Of a stretch of DNA of 64,000 nt, positions 56,531-64,000 are shown one piece after another (position 1 is the stretch's first letter; each line of letters begins with the position of its first letter). Source of the stretch: Brachypterus glaber (Eukaryota > Arthropoda > Insecta > Coleoptera > Kateretidae); assembly GCA_958510825.1 (NCBI GenBank), contig OY294054.1, forward strand, positions 10,022,319 through 10,086,318, given 5' to 3'. Both the position numbers and the translations under genes were made by a program. The notes beneath the pieces are model-generated. The model saw only the letters and a program-made list of their open reading frames with translations. It was not told the origin of the DNA and searched no databases.

Positions 56531-57942
56531 GTAGAGAGTACATAAATCTAACTTAACATAACATTAGATTAGTGACATTTTTATGTTTAGTCTCAAACGT
56601 TATACAAAAACGTTATAAAATATATAAATCTAACCTTAAAAACTAACGTTTGGACCAAACCAAATTCTAACCTTTTTCTAACCTTATTGTAACTTTAAAT
56701 ATTTTTTAAATTTCCGTTATTAATACGTAAGCTATATTAGAAAATACTCATTTCAGACAGCTATGTGCCTAGGTTTGATAGTTATCCTTAAAAAGTTTGC
56801 AAATTCTCGAAAAATAAAATAAAAACACTTAATTATACAGACAGTAATATTATATATGCGCTATCGTTCTTAAATATAATAAACAATAAAATATTTGTCT
56901 ATTATAAATATATATTAAATTACAATATAATTTTATATTTATTATTTCCATAATAAGTTTAAAAAAATATCCCCCAAAAGTCAAAATTATAGTAAGTCTG
57001 GCAATGCTGTACTATAATTGAACAAATATTTTAAGATTCTAAATGTATAAATAAATATTAACTAACTAAATATAAAGTTTTTCTGAGAGGTAAACGTATT
57101 TATCGAAGTATGACAGCATATTACACGAAATATATTTAGGGGCACCTAAAAAGGGCTATTTTATAAATAAATGTAACGAAATTATGTTTAAAAATATTAT
57201 GATTGCTAAAATATATTAATATTTATTTATATGAATAAATTTGTCTCCAGCTGCCATTTTATGATGCAGGTAGAAATTTCCTAGTTTGGACTTGGCCACG
57301 CTCCCTCCGAAAGTTTAATTAGTTTAACATACTTATAACGTATTTTTAACTTAAAAATCTAACGTTAGATTAACGTTTGTAACTAACGTTTGATTCTAAC
57401 CTTAAAAAGCGGGACATTTGCACATATTTTATAACGTACGTTTATACAGTTTTCTAACATTAGAAAAACGTTATTCTAACTTTAAATTTCTACAATTACA
57501 TAAAAATATAAACTTATCACAAATTAAACTTATTATACTAATTATAAATAAATTTTATTACTTTGTTATTTACTAAAAATAAATATTGTATTTAAATATT
57601 ATGTCTTTTATTGTTATTAAAAAATTTATACATTTAAAAATTAAAATAGGCGTAAGATGTAACGTAAGCAACGCTGAATTAACCCTGATGATAAAAATGA
57701 AATAAACTTAAGTAAAACCATAGAGAAGTGTATTATAGTGGGGTAAGGGAAACAAAAGGTGGCAAAATCCATATTTTTCATTTATCACTCGCGTAATAAC
57801 TATCTTATGAAAAAAAATTGAACCAAGAGAAACCTAATTATCTACAAAAAATGTACAATGTACTTTTGAGCTACAGCTGAAACTCTTGGAGAGACGGGCA
57901 TGAAAAACAAAAAAAACAACTTTATATTAATGATATATGAAA
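56531..57942. other. AT-rich stretch with TAACGTT-rich patches
   Basis: ATCTAACCTTAAAAACTAACG near 56625 and similar blocks at 57350-57490 (CTAACGTTAGATTAACGTTT) recur in inverted and direct forms. ATGTAACGTAAGCAACG near 57657 is a scrap of the satellite. No gene is seen. Confidence 0.5.
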
Positions 57943-58287
57943 GTTCTCGGCTGGGATCATTGTTAAAAACGTTCTACTGTACAAGTAAAGCAAAACCGTG
58001 ATATGTTTTAAGTCTCCAGTTATGAGACACGGTTTTCTTTACTTGCATATTTCTTAATTTCGTAAGCGTCACATAAATTTAAAGTTCGGCTGGGATCGTC
58101 ACATAATTTTGGGACACTTTTGCGTCACATAACAACAATGATCCCAGCCGAGAACTCAATGATCCCAGCCGAGAATTTTGTTGATTTCGTAAGCGTCACA
58201 TATTAGTTAATGTTATCACGATTTTACTTTACTTGTACATTAGAACCTATTTAATAATGATCCCAGCCTAGAACTCAATGATCCCAG

Positions 58288-58740
58288 TCAATTTTTTGGT
58301 AATTTACATGTTTACACAAACCTAAACCTAAATTCTAACCGACTAACAAGGCATTTTTGACCTTAAGATTTTTTCACAATTGTCACGATTTTTGTTGGGA
58401 TTTCTCACGAGATTTTCCTCGTGATTTCTCACGATTTTGTCACAATTGTCACGATTTTTGTTATAATTTTCCTCGCGATTTCTCGATCCCAGCCGTGAAA
58501 TTAATGCGAGCGTTACATATTTTAGGCTTTTTCGTAACGGTTTTTTCGTAACGGTTTCAGCCCTCTACCCCCCTTCTTAAACATATTAATGTTAAAAAAA
58601 AACTAGGTACGGAACCCTCATTGAGCCTATCTAATTCGCGCTTAATCAATTTTTTGGTCATTTACATAGTTATTTAGTTTACCCAAACCTAAACCTAAAC
58701 CTAAATTCTAACCGACTAACAAGGCATTTTTGACCTTAAG
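58288..58740. repeat. Direct repeat with short CCTAAA runs
   Basis: AATTTTTTGGT..TTTACA..ACCTAAACCTAAATTCTAAC followed by CGACTAACAAGGCATTTTTG occurs at about 58288-58367 and again at about 58645-58740. The second copy has one more CCTAAA unit. The runs are too short to be a telomere. Confidence 0.65.
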
Positions 58741-60258
58741 TACACAATTGTCTATTTGTCATTGTCCGCAGAACAATCATTAAAATTTTAAATGATTTTT
58801 CAGTCAGTAATTTAATTTATTAGTCGCCCATTTATAAAAGTTGTCAGCAAGAGAATTATAAAGCATTTAAAATGTCGTTTTTTACTTAAACTAAGGAGCT
58901 GGTAGTTTTATTTTTTAGTTTTTTTTTTGCTGTCATAACTTTTAATTTCATCATAAAAGTTTTTAAAATCTTTATTATATCCTAGAAATTCCGGTAATTG
59001 AAAGATGCTAGGCAGTGTTTTTCTGCACATATATTTTTTAATAAACTTCGACCTTCTAAATCCAAAAATGATGTCCATATTTTCCCATCACGTCCATTTT
59101 TTTTGTTACATGGGGCAAAAAGACCAAAAGTGGGTAATTTGACCATCAAAGATTCTAGAGCAAATTTGTAGATGCTGACATTTTCGGATAAATACATGAT
59201 AAATATATATCTTTAAACTATTTTTTTTTTGCAGAATGGCGTCAAATGGCGAGGTTGATATCTTAATCCGTTCGGGCGTTTTTTTTTAATGTCTAAAAGT
59301 ACTTACGTGTTTTTTCAAATATTTAGCGGCCTTAAATATTGGACCTCTTATATGCTTTGCTATTTACGTTAAAAAGCCCAATTAAAAAAAAAATTCAAAA
59401 AAAAAAATTAATTTTTTGGTAAAAGTAAAATTCAAAAATTCCCGAAAATAATAAGGTCAAAGTTAATTAGAAATCTAGTCCGGGTAATATTTTTTTTTGT
59501 AGTTCACTATTGTTTATTTATACATCGTTTCTTGTGTGTACGCCTCAAGCTGGATACATTTAATCAAGGATATAACCGGTAGAAATGTTTATTTGTTCCA
59601 TTCGGGGCCTATGTAGTTTATATTAATAGTTCTAAAAATCTAAAATATATTTCATTTCTACTTGTTCCTTTTGCGCTTTCTGAAGCTTTTTGTTACATTA
59701 TTACATCTATTGTCGCAGTAACACACAATTATTTTTAAACTTACAAAACAGAGAAATATCTGCACGTGTAGACCTTACAAAAACTGCGGAATTTTTATTA
59801 GTTTTTATTTTATTTCGCCAACCCAAGACCTGCAGATATATATCAAGTAGCCCCCGAAAAAACTCTTGGGCTTCTTCGGAAACCTAAGGTTTGATGTGGA
59901 CTAAATTATGAAAGGGATTCACAATAGATATCATTGGTTGCAGTCGCAGTGGCTGCGTTCTATGGAAACAGCAAAAGTCATCGAAACTTATCGAAAGCTG
60001 TCGAATTACTACAACGCTATGATGAGTTTCGATTGACAGATGTCGCGGCAATCATTCCTTATCAACGTTTTGAGATGATTACTTTTGATTGATTTTTTAA
60101 AAGCTCGGGAATGTACTTTTTGTGCGTATTTCTGAAATGGTGGGTAGAGGGCTTAAACCGTTACGAAAAATAGCGTTACGAAAAAAACGTTACGGAAAAA
60201 CCGTTACGAAAAGGTGTCCCAAAATATGTAACGCTCGCATTGAGTTCTCGGCTGGAAT

Positions 60259-60474
60259 CGAGAAATCGTGAGGAAAATCCCAACAAAAATCGTGACAATT
60301 GTGACAAAATCGTGAGAAATCGTGAGGAAAATCCCAAAAAAATCGTGACAATTGTGACAAAATCGTGAGAAATCGTGAGGAAAATCCTATCAAAAACCGT
60401 GACAATTGTGACAAAATTTTGAGAAATCTTGAGGAAAATCCCAACAAAAATTGTGACAATTGTGACAAAAATTC
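60259..60474. repeat. 54-bp minisatellite, four copies
   Basis: Each unit reads GAGAAATCGTGAGGAAAATC, then CCAACAAAAATCGTGACAAT, then TGTGACAAAATCGT. Four units with a few substitutions follow one another. The left arm (58372-58480) has the inverted equivalent in shorter form. Its 92-residue minus-strand frame (60190-60468) is a repetitive artefact. Confidence 0.88.
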
Positions 60475-60947
60475 CTGGGTTTCGAGCTATAAGACATTTC
60501 CAATGTCAACTTTAAATTTATGTAACGCTCGCATTGAGTTCTCGGCTGGGATAATTGTTGATATCGTAAACGTCACATAAATTTAAAGTTCTCGGCTGGA
60601 ATCATTGAGTTCTCGGCTGGGATCATTGTTAAATACGTTCTACTGTACAAGTAAAGCAAAACCGTGATAACATTAATATGTGACGCTTACGATATCAACA
60701 AAGCTCTCGGTGGGGATCATTGAGTTCTCGGCTGGGATCATTGTTGTTAGGTGACGCAAAACTGTCCCAAAATTGTGTGACGCAAAAGTGTCCCAAATTT
60801 ATGTGACGATCCCAGCCGAGAACTTAAATTTATGTGACGCTTACGAAATTAAGAAATATGCAAGTAAAGAAAACCGTGTCTCGTAACTGGAGGCTTAAAA
60901 CATATTAATGTTATCACGGTTTTTAACAATGATCCCAGCTGAGAACT

Positions 60948-61071
60948 GTCATATGTTTTGTTTTTTTTTTTTTTTAACTTCAAGCTATTAATTACATTAA
61001 GAAATAAACTTTACCTTGAGTGGAAATTCACACACAAGCTTATGCTTAGGTGACTTTCCATAGTTATTATT

Positions 61072-61076
<5 letters not shown>
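60948..61076. other. Poly-T run and short AT-rich spacer
   Basis: T-run near 60959-60975 just outside the right end of the 3-kb element. Nothing else is seen. Confidence 0.5.

Positions 61077-61113
<37 letters not shown>
61077..61113. repeat. (AT)n microsatellite
   Basis: About 37 bp of uninterrupted TA repeats. Confidence 0.93.
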
Positions 61114-61117
<4 letters not shown>

Positions 61118-61189
61118 TAACAATACGATTGTATTCTTGTGGTATAGGTTTTTAAGATAATTTAGGTATGGATATATGTTTTGTAATTT

Positions 61190-61226
61190 TCAGCAGATAA
61201 ATAAACGATTTGATTGATTGATTGAT
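61190..61226 (+). repeat. Possible retroposon 3' end: AATAAA plus (TTGA)n
   Basis: AGATAAATAAACGA followed by (TTGA)4, a common shape for non-LTR element tails. No coding part or target duplication could be identified. Confidence 0.35.
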
Positions 61227-61254
61227 ATCATTAATAAGTTGTTTTTTTAAGGAT

Positions 61255-61757
61255 TTTTGATCAAAATTAAACTATCCATCGCAAAAAGTAATAGTTTTAA
61301 CCCCCTTTGACCCTTTTACTCCACCCTGATATTTTATCAAAAACAACCCCACCCGAGGACATTGTATGTGGAACATATGTTCCAAATCTGAAGTCGGTAG
61401 TTCGAAGCTTTTTTGAGTTATCGTGGTAACACCATTTCATAAAACTGTAATTAACGTTTTTGTATCATGAAATTAACCATTTGTCAAAAACTGTTTGATT
61501 TTTTTAAAGAAAATTTAATGAAATTTCCATTTTCAACCTCATTTTAAACCCTCGGAAAAATGCGTAAAAAATTTAAAACTAGGGAATTTTATGAGCTTTA
61601 AAAACACCCCTCTATACCCCCAGCCAACATTATAAATGTATCATATATCAAATATATTTATTAAGATAGTTGAAGTTGTCTTCCAAATTTTAAGACAATA
61701 TCTCTTAACTCATTCAAAAGTTAAGAGGGAGTGAGGTGGCTTTTAGACCGCTCGGTA
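61255..61757. repeat. Degenerate family C copy
   Basis: The right part, GGGAATTTTATGAGCTTTAA through CATTCAAAAGTTAAGAGGGA and TTTTAGACCGCTCGGTAT, follows the right half of 50051-50778. The right TIR is worn and the left TIR is not found. Confidence 0.55.
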
Positions 61758-63289
61758 TGCCAACATCGAGAAAAAGTTAAAAATTCTTTAATAAAGAACA
61801 ATTTTCTAGGGGAAAGTAAGATACGTGAACACTTTTTTTCACCCAGAGCATGATTACAATACTCCCAAAACTTTCGTGCCGATTTAATAAAAGTAGCCTT
61901 GTCCAGAGACACGAACATAAATAAATCTAATGGCGCTTCGTGCGATTTATAAAGTGTATAATCAAATAGTAAATATTAGTAACAAATATGTTTTGATGGT
62001 TGGCACACAGCCTTGTGCTGGTGTACAAGTAAATATTACAAATAATGAATTTATTGGGTATAAATAAATATATTTTTATAAACACGATTTCCGCAAAAAG
62101 AATCTCTCTGCTGGCGAATTTTATTTTTGACCTGTATAACCCAAGAACGCTGAAGCTAAAGACTTCAAGTTTGGGCCATGGGTTTAGCAACGATTTAGAG
62201 GAAGGGATAGCGTATTGGCCTTGTGAACATAATGCTCTCTCTGTCACATGGGCCATTACTAACGCTATTTTTATATCGTAAAACAATTTAAATTAGTAAT
62301 TTCTAGGACTATAGATGGAATATATTACCAACCTTGGTAATACATTCAATCCCAATCTGCCAATTTAAATTTCTCTCAAAAAATAGAATTAAAAATGGAT
62401 GCCAAGTATGTTAGTCACTCGCGCAGAATTGAAGCCTTATCCCTTCCTTTAAATCATTGGGATTTATTTAAATTGACTTGTTTTTGATAAAATTTAAGGT
62501 ACTTATTACTAAAGTTTGCTTAATATTAGTCGTAGGACAAAAAAATACTGCAAAACGAAAAATATTTTTGAAATAAAATTTTTAATATGTTATTTTTTGA
62601 AAATTTAGTTTTTTGTTGTTGTAAAATTTACCTGTTGACTTTTAAATGAATTTTCGTACACCTACCACTCAAAGCAAGACTTAAAAGTTTTAAATTAATT
62701 CTTAAAATTACATTACATGTAACACACATAGCCGTGGGAGGGCCCGTTTATCAGTGGGGCCCTGTCGGTTTTTGATGACCTTACCTTATATTATGGCTAT
62801 CGAATACACGAATCTGTAGATCTAGGGATTACTCCTCAGAACTATATATACATACAAATCTTATTGTTAGTCCCATCTTTTATGTAAACCCTAATTCTTG
62901 AAACCCATGTTAGTATCTATCCGGGCATGCCCTAGTAAACAAGCGCATCCATCCTGTTCACACAAAGAAATTACTTAGAGCAGTTGATGTAGCATGTAAC
63001 ATTTCAGTATTTATTTTTATTACATTGGCACTTAGAGTTACTAAGTATCAAAACCATTGCCGGCGAGTATGTATGTTTGTCTGTAAACTCGATAACTCTA
63101 TTTCTAGAAAAGATATCGACAAGCTGTTTTTTAAATATTTTTTCTTGTCATCTTTTGAAGAGTTGATTAGATTTGGGGATAAAGGATTAGGGGTAAGGGA
63201 GTAATAGTAGATTACAGGTCGACTCCAAACGAAAATAGTACTTTTCTGAGACCTTATTAATGGTTATTGCCCTTATTAATACTGGTATA
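61758..63289. other. Long stretch without a supported gene
   Basis: Frames of 65-119 residues occur on both strands between 61721 and 62286, but opposite-strand frames overlap one another and none has recognisable features. Modest GC patches lie at 62120-62260 and 62730-62770. I see no repeat pairing. Confidence 0.4.
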
Positions 63290-63479
63290 CATGCAAAAGC
63301 TTGTCGCTCTAGCTTAAAGGATACAAAAGTTATTAATTAAAAACCTTATATTGCAATTTTAAAGAGCCGTTGCTCCCTTAGGGCTCATTTGCAGACCAAC
63401 CTTTATAGGACCTTTTTTCATATTTTTTAACAGAAACACCACTTAAATTTCTCGAACTTATTTCTAAATAACCCTGTAT
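63290..63479. repeat. MITE right-end fragment
   Basis: GAGCCGTTGCTCCCTTAGGG and CAGACCAACCTTTATAGGA through AACCCTGTATAC match the right part of the element at 4512-4644. The left arm is absent. Confidence 0.5.
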
Positions 63480-63761
63480 ACTTCTTTTAAGAATATTATC
63501 CTCTTGTGAATTATAAAAAAGCCAAACCAACATAAAAGAGAAAAAAATGTATTAAACAACTTAATTTTAGGATATTTTTACGTAGTATTAATTATTCGTC
63601 ATTTTATTAAATTTTATATCAAACTTTGGATACAGCTTTCACCTATTTTCTAAAATTAAGTTGCTTAATGCATTTTTTTCTCTTTTATGTTGGTTTTTGT
63701 TTATTTTTTTTTTTTGGCTTTTTTATAATACATAAGACGATAATAATCTTAAAAAAGTATA
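63478..63761. mobile_element. Palindromic MITE, 284 bp (family X)
   Basis: TATACTTCTTTTAAGAATAT pairs with AATAATCTTAAAAAAGTATA. The arms continue through TTATAAAAAAGCCAA / TTGGCTTTTTTATAA and CCAACATAAAAGAGAAAAAA / TTTTTTCTCTTTTATGTTGG to a centre near 63615. Confidence 0.72.
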
Positions 63762-64000
63762 AATTCAAAAATAAAAAGAATTAATTTCGGTAATGTTTTT
63801 TGATATAATTTTAGTTTAAGGCATTCTTATTTTTTTTTCTGAAATGTTCACATTCCACACAGAGATTTTATGTGAAAATTTCAGAGTTTTAAAATATACT
63901 ATGAGTAAAAAATAGAGGCGCAAAATAGGGCATTTTCGAAAAAGTAATATTTTTAAAGTGCTGTAAAAAATGTATAAATAAATATTTTGGTTTAAAACTT
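63762..64000. other. AT-rich stretch, nothing recognised
   Basis: No gene or repeat pairing is visible before the window ends. Confidence 0.4.

Larger units (their letters stand above)
57943..60947. mobile_element. 3-kb inverted-repeat element with about 15 GATCCCAGCCGAGAACT motifs
   Basis: Left arm 57943-58570 and right arm 60146-60947 are inverted copies (GTTCTCGGCTGGGATCATTG at 57943, complement ending at 60947). Both contain the iterated motif, TTCGTAAGCGTCACATA blocks, ACACGGTTTTCTTTACTTGC, and AACGGTTTTTTCGTAACG. The centre (58571-60145) is mostly unique and AT-rich. No transposase is recognised. A 71-residue minus-strand frame at 58982-59197 lies in the centre and matches no family I know. 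Confidence 0.72.

Noticed and set aside
58318..58706. Telomere (CCTAAA)n
   Set aside because: Only two or three units in each place, inside a transposon-like element.
58982..59197. 71-residue minus-strand frame in the centre of the 3-kb element
   Set aside because: It looks somewhat protein-like but matches no family I recognise and has no partner exon, so it is not called.
57943..60947. CRISPR-like array from the repeated GATCCCAGCCGAGAACT motif
   Set aside because: Copies are irregularly spaced, occur in both orientations and sit in inverted arms of a eukaryotic repeat; there are no unique equal-length spacers or cas genes.
61927..62286. 119-residue minus frame and overlapping 78-residue plus frame
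   Set aside because: Opposite-strand frames over the same bases, with no motif or repeat support for either.

Overview
The window looks like AT-rich, gene-poor, repeat-dominated nuclear DNA from an arthropod, most likely an insect. A beetle-like genome would fit, but nothing in the sequence fixes the taxon. The evidence is the tRNA-derived SINE with an arthropod-type body, many short DNA transposons flanked by TA duplications, a LINE fragment with a (CAAT)n tail, and the absence of any intact protein-coding gene. Almost every open reading frame lies inside a repeat arm or a microsatellite and often has a mirror-image partner on the other strand. I call no functional host gene. The only protein-derived sequence I am confident of is a 5'-truncated LINE C-terminus near 31.2-31.5 kb.

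Layout. 0-9 kb: three or four palindromic TIR elements, one of them (2375-3164) sitting at the exact centre of a larger palindrome, then a tRNA-Arg(ACG)-derived SINE with perfect 15-bp duplications and several foldback hairpins. 9-17.5 kb: dispersed GACGGACG-type repeats, a TTAA-flanked piggyBac-like MITE, a degenerate tandem array and a nested pair of TIR elements (14241-16048). 17.6-25.4 kb: a 1.2-kb palindrome, a 200-N scaffold gap, and an approximately 0.4-kb tandem repeat split by a three-level nest (22359-25249 > 22820-25004 > 24012-24304). 25.5-32.5 kb: a second palindrome with an element at its exact central TA, an antisense retroposon ending in (AAT)23, a palindrome with a perfect 137-bp tandem duplication, a 20-bp minisatellite, and a TIR element carrying the LINE fragment. 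33-43.7 kb: hAT-like TAGGGTGCCC elements, further copies of earlier families and a cluster of GGAACGTTCAAG-type hairpins. 44.6-45.8 kb: a 1.15-kb (TTC)n/(TTCCTC)n tract. 46-53 kb: more TIR elements and hairpins. 53.3-56.5 kb: three tandem units of an approximately 0.9-1.1 kb satellite. 57.9-60.9 kb: a 3-kb inverted element carrying about 15 copies of a GATCCCAGCCGAGAACT motif and a 54-bp minisatellite. 61-64 kb: simple repeats and two more palindromes.

These parts do not form a pathway. They are layers of transposon insertion. At least seven elements show TA duplications and TIRs beginning CA, as expected for Tc1/mariner-type mobilisation; two or three look hAT-like, one piggyBac-like, and two or three are retroposons. 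No transposase, reverse transcriptase or host gene is intact here, so all would have depended on enzymes encoded elsewhere. All assignments rest on reading the sequence by eye; no database search was possible.
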